Positions 40,358 to 51,912 of a DNA stretch of 64,000 bases are shown here, piece by piece. The translations under genes and the position numbers were made by a program. The notes under the pieces are model-generated. The model did not search any database, was not told the origin of the DNA, and saw only the letters and a program-made list of their open reading frames with translations. This DNA is from Rhodococcus sp. B50 (GTDB taxonomy: Bacteria; Actinomycetota; Actinomycetes; Mycobacteriales; Mycobacteriaceae), in assembly GCF_013602415.1 (NCBI RefSeq), contig NZ_WPAG02000002.1, forward strand, positions 1,178,001 to 1,242,000, read 5' to 3'. The first letter of the stretch is position 1. Each line of letters starts with the position of its first letter.

Positions 40358-43173
40358 GAACCCGCCTCCGCTTTCGCTGTCGTCATGAGCTCGCCTGCGC
40401 TCGCTGTCGTCATGAGCTCGCCTGCGCCCTCCCGAGTGGCACCGAGGTAGGCCGCGACGACCGCGGGGTTGCCACGGATCTCGTCGGGTGTGCCGTCGGC
40501 GATGATGCGTCCGAGGTCGAGCACCACGATGCGGTCGCACAGTTCGAGCACCAGATCCATGTCGTGGTCGACGATGAGGACGGTGACCCCGGCGTCGCGC
40601 ACGGCGCGCAGTTTTTCACCGAGCCAACGGCTCTCGGAACTCGCCAGTCCTGCTGCCGGTTCGTCGAGCAGGAGCATCCGTGGACGGCCCGCCAATGCTC
40701 GTGCCACCGACACCAACTGCTTTCGGCCCTGGGACAATTCGGCGACCGGATCGTCCGCGCACGATTCCAGATCGAGGATCCGGAAGAGCGTGTCGATCCA
40801 GTGACCACCGGCTCTGCCGGCGCGGGGACCCGTGGTGAAGTTGCCGACTGCGACGTTCTCCCGCACCGACAGGTCCTCGTAGAGCGACATGTCCTGGAAG
40901 GTGCGGCCGAGCCCGAGTCGGGTCCGGCGATGCGGGACGAGACCGTCGATCCTGCGTCCTTCGAGGGTCACCGTCCCCGCCGCGTCCGCAAAGCCGCTCA
41001 GTGCGTCGATGCAGGTGGTCTTGCCGGCGCCGGTCGGTCCGATGAGACCCACGATCTCGCCGGCCCGGACCTCGATCGAGAAGTCCGCCAGCGCCGTGAC
41101 GGCACCGTGGGTGACGGTCAGGCCGTCCGCGGTGAGCGCTACCGCACCTTCCGGGCCGCCGGACAGCATCGTCGACAACTCGGTCTGTGTGTCGATCGGA
41201 GCGGCTGCCTCGGTCTGCTTCGGCCGTCCCGGCTTCCAGCGCAGGACGGCCTGCAGTCGCGCGACCCGTTCGGCGAGGTGCCCGGCGATGCCCTCGGGAT
41301 AGCTGATCACGGTGAGCGTGAGCAGGACTCCGCCGATGATCGCGTAATAGTCGGCGAATCCGAGTAGGCGGTCGAGCAGGATGAACATCACCCCGCCGGC
41401 GCCGAGGACACCGGAGAGGATGCCGCCGCTGACCAGCGTGACGCCGGCGATGTAGATCATCGCGAACAATGCGATGCCGCCGATGGTCGTGTACGACTCC
41501 GCGGTCACGACAGTTTGCTGATAGGCCATCAGCGATCCGCCCAGCCCCGCGATGAACGCCCCGATGGCGAAAGCCAGCAGCTTGGTCCGCGACACGTCGA
41601 TCCCCGAGGCCGCGGCGGCCCGTTCGTCGGCGCGCACGGCCAGCATCGCCGCACCCAGCCGGCCGGTGCGCAGTTTCGCGACGGCCACCGCCACGATCAC
41701 CAGGACGACCAGACAGAGGAATCCGAACGCCATCCTCGGGTCTCCGGCGCCGGATCCGATGGACAAGTCGAGGCCGAAGAGCGTGGGCGGTTCGACCTGG
41801 GCGCCCTGCATCCCGCCGTTGAGATCGGTGTTGCGGAACCACACGAACTCGAGGAAGACCGCCAACGCAAGGGTCACGACGGTGACGGGCAATCCGCGGA
41901 TCCGCAGGGCGGGCAGCCCCACGACCACCCCGATCACCATCGCGGCCAACGCCCCGAGGATCGGCGCGAGTGGGAAGGGAATACCCCAGTCGGTGGTCAG
42001 ACGGCTCAGGGTGAACGCACCGACGCCCGCGAGGGGCAACTGTGCCAGCGAGATCTGCCCCGCGAAACCCGTCACGACGACCTGCGACAGGCCGATGATC
42101 GCGAGCACGAGGCTGACGATCACCGCCGCCCGGTAGCTTCCGGACGTCAATGTCAGCGCAAGGACCGCGACGACGATGCCGGCGAGGGTCGGCAGCAGGA
42201 TCCGCTGGGGTCGCGGTGCCCTGCCCAGCGACGACTTGACGATCGCCCCACGGGTGGGCAGCGGTTTGCCGCGCACTACCAGAAAGCCCAGGATCAGCAC
42301 GAGCGGAACGAGTTCCGCCATCCCCGATTGCGGGAACCAGTCGACGGTCGCCTGTAGGTGTGTCATCTCGGACTGCAGCATCCCGATCACGAACCCCGCA
42401 GCGACCGTGACACCCATCGCGGTGAAGTTCCCGACGAGCGCCGCGGCGAGTGCGGGAATCACGAACAGCGAGTACGACACCGGGACGAGCGGAACGATGG
42501 GTGCGATGAGGATGCCGCCGATGCCGGCGACCACGGTGCTCAGCGCCCAGTTGCCGAGCGCGATGCGGTCGGGCGACAGACCCGTCACGAGCGCGCCCTT
42601 CTCGGATTCGGCGGCCGCGCGGGTCGCGAGCCCGAACCGGGTGTACCGGAACAGGCACACGAGCACGACCGTCATCGCGATCATGAGGACCGCGAACCAC
42701 AACCGGTCCTGCGGAATCCGCATCCCCGCGACGGTGAGCACCCCGTTGGGCAGGATCGGTTTGACCGATACCGGGGTGGTGCCCACTCGCAGCGCGAGCA
42801 GCGCCTGCACGACCAGCATCACCCCGATGGACACCACTGCTTTGGCGACCGGCGGTGCGTTGCGCACCAGCCGGAAGACCAGGCCGTAGAGCACCACACC
42901 GAGGACCGCGGCGATCAGCAGGGACAGTGCCAGCGCCGGCGCGAATCCCCACGGACCGCCGAGGTCGACGGTGGTCGGCATCCCCGGAATCGGATTGAGC
43001 AACTCGCCCTTGCGCAGGAACCCGTAGGTGTACGCCACGTACAGGGCGATCGCGCCGGTCGCGAAGTTCACGACACCGGAACTCCGGAAGGTCATGACCA
43101 GCGCGAGCCCGAGCGCCGCGTATACGGCGCCGTTGCCCAATCCGAGTGTGAGGAAGACCAAGTGGTCGGACAT
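40354..43173 (-). CDS. Triple-fusion ABC transporter: LivH permease, LivM permease and LivG ATPase
   Basis: This 939-residue protein joins three normally separate subunits. Residues 1 to about 300 are LivH-like (GNGAVYAALGLALVMTFRSSGVVNFATGAIALY). About 320-650 are LivM-like (TGFAGQISLAQLPLAGVGAF, ADERAAAASGIDVSRTKLLAFAIGAF). About 690-920 are LivG-like, with Walker A IGPTGAGKTTC, degenerate signature LSQGRKQLVSVARAL and Walker B MLLLDEPAAGL. The C-terminus ends in two copies of GELMTTA from a 27-bp tandem repeat. With LivF and LivK it completes an importer made from three genes. The start at ATG 43173 is reasonable. Confidence 0.88.
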   Translation of the reverse strand: MSDHLVFLTLGLGNGAVYAALGLALVMTFRSSGVVNFATGAIALYVAYTYGFLRKGELLNPIPGMPTTVDLGGPWGFAPALALSLLIAAVLGVVLYGLVFRLVRNAPPVAKAVVSIGVMLVVQALLALRVGTTPVSVKPILPNGVLTVAGMRIPQDRLWFAVLMIAMTVVLVCLFRYTRFGLATRAAAESEKGALVTGLSPDRIALGNWALSTVVAGIGGILIAPIVPLVPVSYSLFVIPALAAALVGNFTAMGVTVAAGFVIGMLQSEMTHLQATVDWFPQSGMAELVPLVLILGFLVVRGKPLPTRGAIVKSSLGRAPRPQRILLPTLAGIVVAVLALTLTSGSYRAAVIVSLVLAIIGLSQVVVTGFAGQISLAQLPLAGVGAFTLSRLTTDWGIPFPLAPILGALAAMVIGVVVGLPALRIRGLPVTVVTLALAVFLEFVWFRNTDLNGGMQGAQVEPPTLFGLDLSIGSGAGDPRMAFGFLCLVVLVIVAVAVAKLRTGRLGAAMLAVRADERAAAASGIDVSRTKLLAFAIGAFIAGLGGSLMAYQQTVVTAESYTTIGGIALFAMIYIAGVTLVSGGILSGVLGAGGVMFILLDRLLGFADYYAIIGGVLLTLTVISYPEGIAGHLAERVARLQAVLRWKPGRPKQTEAAAPIDTQTELSTMLSGGPEGAVALTADGLTVTHGAVTALADFSIEVRAGEIVGLIGPTGAGKTTCIDALSGFADAAGTVTLEGRRIDGLVPHRRTRLGLGRTFQDMSLYEDLSVRENVAVGNFTTGPRAGRAGGHWIDTLFRILDLESCADDPVAELSQGRKQLVSVARALAGRPRMLLLDEPAAGLASSESRWLGEKLRAVRDAGVTVLIVDHDMDLVLELCDRIVVLDLGRIIADGTPDEIRGNPAVVAAYLGATREGAGELMTTASAGELMTTAKAEAGS
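40374..40427. repeat. 27-bp tandem repeat, two copies, at the end of the LivHMG gene
   Basis: The unit at 40374-40400 is repeated directly at 40401-40427, encoding two nine-residue copies beginning GELMTTA. The length keeps the frame. It looks like a recent slippage duplication in the C-terminal tail. Confidence 0.85.
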
Positions 43174-43207
43174 CAGTCACTCGCTTCCGGTGAATCCACC
43201 CGACTCG

Positions 43208-44455
43208 TCACTGCCCGACCTTGGGATCGGTCGCCTTGCCGTTTTCGACGGTGGCGATGATGCCCTGATTCGCGCACACGGCCGGCATCCCGGGCATCGC
43301 TGTGCCGTCGCAGGTGAAGGTGATGCCGTCGGCGGCCGGCATCGGCACGTCCACAGCGGTCTTGATCGCATTGTCGATCGCGGCCGAGGTCGGTTCGCCC
43401 TCGAGACCCTCGGCCGCCCGGATCAGACCGAGCATCGCCTGGTAGCCGGTGAAGGTGAAACCGTTGATGTCCGCATCGGGTGCGTAGCGTTCCATGACCG
43501 AGCGGTAGAGCACCGCTTCGGGTTCGTCGGAGTCGATGTCGGCGCCGAGAAATGCCGTTGCTCCGTCGAGGGAATCGCCGACGGCGTCGATCACGGACGG
43601 ATCGAGGCACGGCTGGATGATCATCTTCGCCTCGTCGGCGCCGAGCGTCATCATCGACCGGAGCACGGAGGTGCACATCGTCGCGTCGCCGATCACCGCG
43701 ACCGCGTCGACACCGTCCGCCAGTCCCGCGCTGACCTGCGGCGTCGCATCGGGGGTTCCGGGTGTCACGGGCGCGATCTTCAGTTCGACACCGGCGGCAC
43801 CGAAGGTGCTGTCACCGAGAGCCTGGGTGGAGGCGATCACCGCGCCGGTGTCGATGACGAAGGCCGCGACCTTCTGGTAGCCCTGTTCCTGCGCGTAGTT
43901 CGCCATCGCGGCAAGGGATCCGGGGAAACCGCTGTTGAGGGCGTAGGCCGACGGGGAGGTCAGTTCGGCCGGGGTGGTGCCCGAGGGAGTCATGTACGGG
44001 ATGCCCGCGCCGGTGATGATCGGGACCATGGCGGCGCCGTGGCCGGAGGAGGGCACGACGACGGCCGCGACTCCCTTCTCGACCATCTGGTTCGCGCAGT
44101 CCTGGTTGGAGGCGGGATCTTCCTTGGCGGCACAGATCTCGAGTTCGATCGGGTGTCCCCCGATACCGCCGAGGTGGGCGTTGGCGTATTCGGCGGCGGC
44201 CTCGGCGGCGCGGCGGTTGTTCGGCATCGAGATCGCCGGTCCACCTTCGGGATTGATAACCCCGATCTTCACGGGCGTGCCGGTTGCCGGGTTGTCGGGG
44301 AAGGCGCTGCTCGGCGCTTCGGCGGAACCGGCGTCCGCGCTGTCGTCCGTGCTGCCGCACGCCGTTCCCACCACCAGCGCGGAGGTCGCCAGGAGCAACC
44401 CCAGCCGCATTCGTTTGACGGATTCCCTGCGGGTCGAACCGAACATCTGAGACAC
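43208..44455 (-). CDS. Branched-chain-amino-acid-type solute-binding lipoprotein (LivK-like)
   Basis: This 415-residue lipoprotein has a signal (VKRMRLGLLLATSALVV) and lipobox GTAC|GSTDD, followed by the LivK/LIV-binding fold (TPVKIGVINPEGGPAISMPNNRRAAEAAAEYANAHLGGIGGHPIELEICAAKEDP, VPSSGHGAAMVPIITGAGIPYMTPSG). The start is GTG 44453-44455 after GAGGAG. It is the first gene of the leftward transporter operon; a 22-bp palindrome at 44564 marks its promoter region. The bound ligand is unknown. Confidence 0.88.
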   Translation of the reverse strand: MSQMFGSTRRESVKRMRLGLLLATSALVVGTACGSTDDSADAGSAEAPSSAFPDNPATGTPVKIGVINPEGGPAISMPNNRRAAEAAAEYANAHLGGIGGHPIELEICAAKEDPASNQDCANQMVEKGVAAVVVPSSGHGAAMVPIITGAGIPYMTPSGTTPAELTSPSAYALNSGFPGSLAAMANYAQEQGYQKVAAFVIDTGAVIASTQALGDSTFGAAGVELKIAPVTPGTPDATPQVSAGLADGVDAVAVIGDATMCTSVLRSMMTLGADEAKMIIQPCLDPSVIDAVGDSLDGATAFLGADIDSDEPEAVLYRSVMERYAPDADINGFTFTGYQAMLGLIRAAEGLEGEPTSAAIDNAIKTAVDVPMPAADGITFTCDGTAMPGMPAVCANQGIIATVENGKATDPKVGQ

Positions 44456-44563
44456 GGGGCCACTCCTCGTTTCATGACACAGGCGTTGGACGTTCCGGTT
44501 AAGTGACGCAACTCACACTGGAGTGGGCTGAGCGTAAGTTGGCTTCCCAGTTGTGTCAATAGG

Positions 44564-44585
44564 ATTACATAGTTAGCTATGTAAT
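44564..44585. promoter_or_regulatory. Perfect 22-bp palindrome upstream of the Liv operon
   Basis: ATTACATAG (44564-44572) and CTATGTAAT (44577-44585) are exact complements around a TTAG spacer, in an AT-rich pocket 109 bases before the LivK start. The size and symmetry fit a TetR- or GntR-type operator. No regulator gene is adjacent. Confidence 0.55.
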
Positions 44586-44602
44586 AATGGTGGAGAAGTC
44601 AC

Positions 44603-44686
44603 GCCCGACCGCGCAGATGCCGGTCGGGCATGTCGAATGCGCACATCTCGCCGCGCCGCCTCGGCGTGTCGCGACGAGATGTGCGC
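44603..44686 (-). terminator. Two consecutive hairpins downstream of selO
   Basis: A 12-bp stem (GCGCACATCTCG at 44639-44650 with its complement at 44675-44686) and an 8-bp stem (GCCCGACC at 44603-44610 with GGTCGGGC at 44622-44629) follow the selO stop in its direction of transcription. They probably form its terminator and shield the Liv promoter. Confidence 0.6.
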
Positions 44687-44698
44687 GGAGTAGGGCGG

Positions 44699-46207
44699 TC
44701 AGGTACCGCAGAAGGTCCGGAAGGACTCGGCGAACGAATGCGGTGCGGGCGAGGCGTATTCGGTCCACTCGGCACGCTCCTCGAAGGGATGCGTGACGAC
44801 CTCGAGCAGCATCGCGAACGGCGCGAGATCGCCGCCGGTCGCCGCCTTCAGCGCGGCGTCGACCCGGTGATTGCGCGGGATGTACAGCGGATTGACGCGG
44901 TCCATCGCATCCGCCCTCTCCCCCGCGGCGCGGCCGTCGTTCTTCCCTGCGGCGTGCCAGCGTTCGAGCCATGACGCCGAGCGATCGGGCGGCAGTAGAC
45001 CGTCGAGGCGGGCCGGGTTGCCTCGCAGCTCATCGGCGAGTGCACGGAAGGCCGCCGTCCAATCGGCTCCGTGCTCTTCCAGCAGGGTCAGCAGATCATC
45101 GGCCAAGGCCTGGTCGAGCGAGTCCTCGGAGAGTCCGAGTTTGGCGGCCAGACCACCTCGGTAGTGGTGCTCGTAGCGGGAATCGAAGCCGTCGAGCACC
45201 TCGGTGACGGCGGTAATCGCCGCGTCCGGGGTCGAATCGACCAGCGTCAGCAGGGTTTCGGCGAACCGCGCCAGATTCCACTTCAGGACGGCGGGTTGAT
45301 TGCCGAACGCGTAGCGTCCGCCGTGGTCGATGGAACTGAACACGGCCCCCGGATCGAAGGCGTCGACGAACGCGCACGGACCGTAGTCGATGGTCTCCCC
45401 CGAGATGGTGGTGTTGTCGGTGTTCATCACGCCGTGGACGAAACCGACGAGCATCCACCGCGCGACCAACGCCGCCTGAGCCTCGAGTACGGCGGTGAAG
45501 AAACCCAGGTAGCGGTTGTTCTCGCCGGTCTCCGGCTGGTCGAGCAAGTGCGGATAGTGCCGGGCGATCGCGTGGTCGGCGAGCGAGCGCACGATCTCGC
45601 CCCGCCGCGCCGCGAACTCGAAGGTCCCTACCCGCAGGTGACTGGACGCGACACGGGCCAGCACCGCACCGGGCTCGACACCCTCGCGGTACACCGGCCG
45701 GCCGGTCGCCACGACCGACAACGAACGGGTGGTCGGGATGCCGAGCGCGTGCATGGCCTCGCTCACGAGATACTCACGCAGCATCGGCCCGACGACCGCG
45801 AAACCGTCGCCACCGCGGGAGAACGGCGTGGGCCCAGAGCCCTTGAGATGCAGGTCGGCACGTCGGCCGTCCCTGTCGACGAGTTCGCCGAGAAGCAACG
45901 CGCGACCGTCGCCGAGCAGCGGGGAGTATCCGCCGAACTGGTGACCGGCATACGCCATCGCGACAGGCTTGGCACCGACCGGCACCGCGGAGCCTGCCAA
46001 TACTGCCACCCCATCGGCGCTTCGCAAGGCCGGCACGTCCAGTCCCAGCGACACCGCGAGCTCCTCGTTGAGCGCGAGCAGTTCGGGTTCGGGCGCCTCG
46101 GCGCCCTGCCACGGCACCGACAATCCGCTCAACTCATCGACGAAGGAACTACCGAGACCGGATATCGTGGTATTCGTGCCGACGGGGAAATCCGGAATCG
46201 CAGTCAT
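44699..46207 (-). CDS. selO: Protein adenylyltransferase SelO
   Basis: This 502-residue pseudokinase-fold enzyme transfers AMP from ATP to Ser/Thr/Tyr of target proteins in redox stress responses. Landmarks are [65 protein letters not shown], the catalytic [25 protein letters not shown] and [14 protein letters not shown] near the end. It ends in FCGT, with the cysteine where many homologues carry a C-terminal Cys or selenocysteine. Only 30 bp separate it from the divergent MurE-like gene. Confidence 0.92.
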   Translation of the reverse strand: MTAIPDFPVGTNTTISGLGSSFVDELSGLSVPWQGAEAPEPELLALNEELAVSLGLDVPALRSADGVAVLAGSAVPVGAKPVAMAYAGHQFGGYSPLLGDGRALLLGELVDRDGRRADLHLKGSGPTPFSRGGDGFAVVGPMLREYLVSEAMHALGIPTTRSLSVVATGRPVYREGVEPGAVLARVASSHLRVGTFEFAARRGEIVRSLADHAIARHYPHLLDQPETGENNRYLGFFTAVLEAQAALVARWMLVGFVHGVMNTDNTTISGETIDYGPCAFVDAFDPGAVFSSIDHGGRYAFGNQPAVLKWNLARFAETLLTLVDSTPDAAITAVTEVLDGFDSRYEHHYRGGLAAKLGLSEDSLDQALADDLLTLLEEHGADWTAAFRALADELRGNPARLDGLLPPDRSASWLERWHAAGKNDGRAAGERADAMDRVNPLYIPRNHRVDAALKAATGGDLAPFAMLLEVVTHPFEERAEWTEYASPAPHSFAESFRTFCGT

Positions 46208-46237
46208 CCCTCAAGGGTAACCAAGGGGTGACGCCGT

Positions 46238-47854
46238 ATGTCGCGGGCGAGTGAACCGCCGATGCACCCCACCGCACCGGCGGGGAATCATTTCGCTCCG
46301 GATCGGGTATCCGCCCCCGTGCATCCCGACCCGGACGATCCTGGCCGCCTCTCCGGGCAGATCCGGATCCGCGACGTCGCCGAGCATCTCCGCGATGTCC
46401 TGCGGGCCGGACCGTCGGACGGACACGACCGCGCGATCACCGGGATCAGCGACGATTCCCGGACGGTGCAGCCGGGCGATCTGTACGTAGCGCTGCCCGG
46501 GCACCACGTCCACGGCCTGGACTTCGCGGCCGAAGCTGCCTCCCGCGGCGCGGTCGCCGCGCTCAGCGACCGGTCGTCGAACCTTCTGCCGACGTTCGTT
46601 GTCGATCGGCCCCGCGATGTGGTCGGTCCGCTGGCGTCGTGGATCCTCGGTCATCCCTCCCACGACCTGCAGGTCCACGGCATCACCGGTACCAACGGCA
46701 AGACGAGCGCAACCTATCTCCTCGACACCGCGCTGTCCGCGACCGGTGTCGTAACGGGCATGATCGGCGGTGTCGTCGTCCGCGGTCCGGTGAGCACTCG
46801 ACCCGCCACTCGCACGACCCCCGAGGCTGCGGTGGTGCACCGCACCCTCGCCGAGTTCCGCGACCAGGATGTGCAGGCGGTGACACTCGAGGTGTCCTCT
46901 CACGGCATCAGTCAGGGCCGCATCGACGGTGTGCGGTTCCGTACCGTCGCCTTCACCAATCTCGGGCCGGACCACCTCGACTTCCATCACACGATGGAGC
47001 AGTATTTCGCCGCCAAGGCGGCACTGTTCACCGCCGATCGCGCACAGGCCGCCGTGGTGAACATCGACGACGAGTACGGCCGGCGCCTGGTGGCGTCGGT
47101 CGAGGTACCTGTGTGGACGCACTCGACCCGCGATGCCCGCGCCGAGGTGTACGCCGACGCGATCCGGTGCGACCTCCACGGCACCACCTTCACCGTGCAT
47201 ACGCCGGCCGGACGTGCTCCGGTGCGACTGTCCTTGCTCGGACCCCACCAGGTGGCCAATGCGCTGACAGCGCTCACTTCGGTGGCCGCCGCCGACGGAG
47301 ACGTCCTGCAGGCCGCAGCGGGGCTGGAAACCCTTGCGGGTGTGCCCGGCCGACTCGAACGCGTCGACGCCGGCGAAGGCGTTCTCGCGTTGGTGGACTA
47401 CATGCACAACACCTCCGGGCAACGCGAACTGCTGCCGTTCCTCCGGTCGCTCGCACCCGAGCGACGACTCGTTCTCGTCATCAGCGCGACCGGAGAACGC
47501 GATCCAGGCAAACGATTTCCGCTCGGGCACACCGCGGCGACCTACGCCGACGTCGTGGTCGTCACCGACGACAGTCCACTCTCCGAAGACCCGCGTGTCC
47601 TCAGAGAAGCGGTTGCCGAAGGTGCGTATGCTGCGCGCAGTGCCCGTGTCGTCGTCGAACCCGACCGTCACCGCGCCTTCGAGATCGCCGTTTCCCATAC
47701 CGGTCCCGGAGATGTCGTCGTCGTGGCCGGGCGGGGATGCGAGCCACGCCTGGTCTCCGGGGAGAGGATTCAGTTGTTCGACGACCGGGACGAACTGCGA
47801 CGCGCACTGCACGACGTGAGGCGGACGCCCGCCTCACGCGTCCCCCGCCCGTGA
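46238..47854 (+). CDS. MurE-like Mur ligase paralogue with altered substrate motifs
   Basis: This 538-residue ATP-dependent ligase has all three Mur domains: the N-terminal UDP-binding part (ITGISDDSRTVQPGDLYVALPG), the P-loop HGITGTNGKTSATYLL, NLGPDHLDFHHTMEQYFAAKAALF with the carbamylated-lysine position, and a C-terminal domain. Several MurE-specific residues differ. The diaminopimelate-binding DNPR motif reads DSPL (VTDDSPLSEDP), DYAHTPD reads DYMHNTSG, and GKGHE reads GRGCE. It therefore probably adds a different amino acid or acts on another substrate. It lies outside any cell-wall gene cluster, divergent from selO. Confidence 0.8.
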   Translation: MSRASEPPMHPTAPAGNHFAPDRVSAPVHPDPDDPGRLSGQIRIRDVAEHLRDVLRAGPSDGHDRAITGISDDSRTVQPGDLYVALPGHHVHGLDFAAEAASRGAVAALSDRSSNLLPTFVVDRPRDVVGPLASWILGHPSHDLQVHGITGTNGKTSATYLLDTALSATGVVTGMIGGVVVRGPVSTRPATRTTPEAAVVHRTLAEFRDQDVQAVTLEVSSHGISQGRIDGVRFRTVAFTNLGPDHLDFHHTMEQYFAAKAALFTADRAQAAVVNIDDEYGRRLVASVEVPVWTHSTRDARAEVYADAIRCDLHGTTFTVHTPAGRAPVRLSLLGPHQVANALTALTSVAAADGDVLQAAAGLETLAGVPGRLERVDAGEGVLALVDYMHNTSGQRELLPFLRSLAPERRLVLVISATGERDPGKRFPLGHTAATYADVVVVTDDSPLSEDPRVLREAVAEGAYAARSARVVVEPDRHRAFEIAVSHTGPGDVVVVAGRGCEPRLVSGERIQLFDDRDELRRALHDVRRTPASRVPRP

Positions 47855-47973
47855 GAGGCCCGGCAGGTCGCTGCGACTACAGCCCATTGCGTTCGGTTCA
47901 CGGTTTTCACAAGACGGACGGAGACGGACGTCCCGGGATCTACCATCAAAGGGCTCGGACGGAGGAAACAGTC

Positions 47974-48369
47974 ATGGTTTTTCCTGCACTCACGCACGTC
48001 GCCGTCACCGTCTCGGATCTGGCTGCAAGTACCGCGTGGTACTCGAACCTTTTCGACGCCTCACCCGTGCTCGACGAGGACGACGAATCGGGCACCTTCC
48101 ACCACGCGGTCTTCGCTCTCGACGGCGGCACGCTGTTCGGTTTGCATACCCATTCCGGTTCCCCACCGCAGGGGTCTTTCGACGAAAGGAACACGGGGCT
48201 CGACCACATCGCGTTCGGTTGCACGACGAGCGAGCTCGAGAAGTGGCGCGACCGACTCGACAGTCTCGGAATCCCGCACGGGGACATCAAGAACGCGGCG
48301 TACGGCTCCGGGCTGTCCTTCCGCGACCCCGACAACATCGCGCTCGAATTCTTCGCGCCGCCGAGCTGA
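47974..48369 (+). CDS. VOC-family (glyoxalase/dioxygenase-like) protein
   Basis: This 131-residue protein is a single VOC domain with two beta-alpha-beta-beta-beta modules: LTHVAVTVSDLAASTAWYSNLFDASPVLDEDD and GLDHIAFGCTTSELEKWRDRLDSLGIPHGD, ending SFRDPDNIALEFFAPP. Metal ligands are likely the His in LTHVAVT, the His in GLDHIAF and the Glu in ALEFF. GGAGGAAACAGTC precedes the ATG. The function may be lyase, isomerase or resistance; the neighbours give no clue. Confidence 0.85.
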   Translation: MVFPALTHVAVTVSDLAASTAWYSNLFDASPVLDEDDESGTFHHAVFALDGGTLFGLHTHSGSPPQGSFDERNTGLDHIAFGCTTSELEKWRDRLDSLGIPHGDIKNAAYGSGLSFRDPDNIALEFFAPPS

Positions 48370-48419
48370 TCGCCCCTGCACGTCGGTGGATATCCACTGC
48401 GGCTACATACTCTCCGGCG

Positions 48420-48668
48420 TCATCTCCACCGCGGACGATAGATCGACGTCGCCCACCGAATGGCGTCCTCGAGCTGCTGCTCGCTGATCTCGAATACGTG
48501 GCCGACCTCCGACTCAACCGGCTCGCACGGGCAGTAACCGTTGGCTGGGCCCGCGTAGGTGGAGAGGACGGCCCCGCCATCCACGACGAACACCTCGGGG
48601 TAGATCTCGCACGCGAGTCGCCGGTTCGCCAGGACGCGGTGAGTGACCTTCACTTGGTACACCTTCAT
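48420..48668 (-). CDS. Small protein of unknown function
   Basis: This 82-residue protein was not recognised. It is supported by an excellent ribosome site (GAGGAGGTA directly before ATG 48666-48668) and an even composition: MKVYQVKVTHRVLANRRLAC, then IYPEVFVVDGGAVLSTYAGPANGYCPCEPVESEVGHVFEISEQQLEDAIRWATSIYRPRWR. It contains a CPC pair and may be a small alpha-beta protein. It converges on the VOC gene. Confidence 0.6.
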   Translation of the reverse strand: MKVYQVKVTHRVLANRRLACEIYPEVFVVDGGAVLSTYAGPANGYCPCEPVESEVGHVFEISEQQLEDAIRWATSIYRPRWR

Positions 48669-49477
48669 TACCTCCTCGAAGGCCCGAGTATTCGGACCGG
48701 TACTTCGCTGCACTGCCCGGTCTGCGGGTCGGCTCGCTCGGCGTTGCCGACGACGGTCACCACATCAGTTCATCGTTGCTCCGGTTCGACACAATTGTTC
48801 ATCGACACCACAGACACGTGCGCTGCGGGCGCACCCGGCGCTCCCCGGCCGTCCGCAACGGCCGATCCCGCCACGGCGGCCCAGAGGGAAGCTGGGTCGA
48901 CTTCACGCGAATCGAGTGAAGCACCTGCTGTTCGTCGACGATCCGATGGCGGCCTGCGGGTGGAGCGTTGGATGCAGTCGGTCATCGAACCGACTGCGCG
49001 GACTCCAGGCTTCGTCGATGCCTGCGCCGCAAACGTCGCGTGCCCTCCCCCTCCTCGGGGTCTTCACGTTAGAGTCCACCCACCTGCCCACCCACCGAAG
49101 CGTTGGAAGGTCGGCGCACCACCGGCCACCGATCAGCTCGATGGGCCACCGCAACCCGCCCTCAGGCGGCGCGCCCGGGGCATGCCCGAAGAACGGACGC
49201 GCCACCGCACGTATCGTGCGTGCCCTCGGTGTCGATGCCGCGGCGGGATCAACCTCAACACGACCTCGAGAACATCGCCCATAGAAGAGGTGCCAGCGAG
49301 CGGTAATCGAGAACCCAGCCGGGAACAAACACCACAGTCACGTGATCAACGGACACAATGGTCGCTGTCGACCCCACGCACTCGACGAACCGATGGACGA
49401 CACCATCGGGCGCGGCTACCTTACCGCGTCACGTCGACTCAGTCCGATCCTTACTCACAAGGATGCAGATCTCCCTG
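48669..49477. other. Long gene-free stretch, possible decayed DNA
   Basis: About 800 bases hold no frame with recognisable protein content on either strand, and the long open frames are low-complexity shadows. It separates the VOC/unknown gene pair from icd and begins the zone of remnants that continues to 56.1 kb. No RNA gene or clear repeat was seen. Confidence 0.45.
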
Positions 49478-51736
<2,259 letters not shown>

Positions 51737-51912
51737 TTTTGTCTCGTCTCCCATGTCGGTTCGTCCGCTTCACGAAGTGCTTCGCGTGCGGTATCGCATC
51801 GACTATCAGGCTACGTGCGAGAACATAAGAACCATATTTACTCGCCGGTAGCATCGGGGGGGTATACAGCGCTGGCAGCCCGGGCCGGGGCGGATGCGAC
51901 CCGGCAGCGATC

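Noticed and set aside
40374..40427. CRISPR-like repeat
   Set aside because: There are only two directly adjacent 27-bp copies with no spacers, inside a coding region and in frame.
40616..43180. Second long leftward frame overlapping the LivHMG gene
   Set aside because: It reads as Arg/Gly/Pro-rich shadow sequence in another frame of the real transporter gene.
48903..49328. Leftward 141-codon frame as a gene
   Set aside because: It has no ribosome site and no recognisable family, and its composition fits non-coding high-GC DNA.
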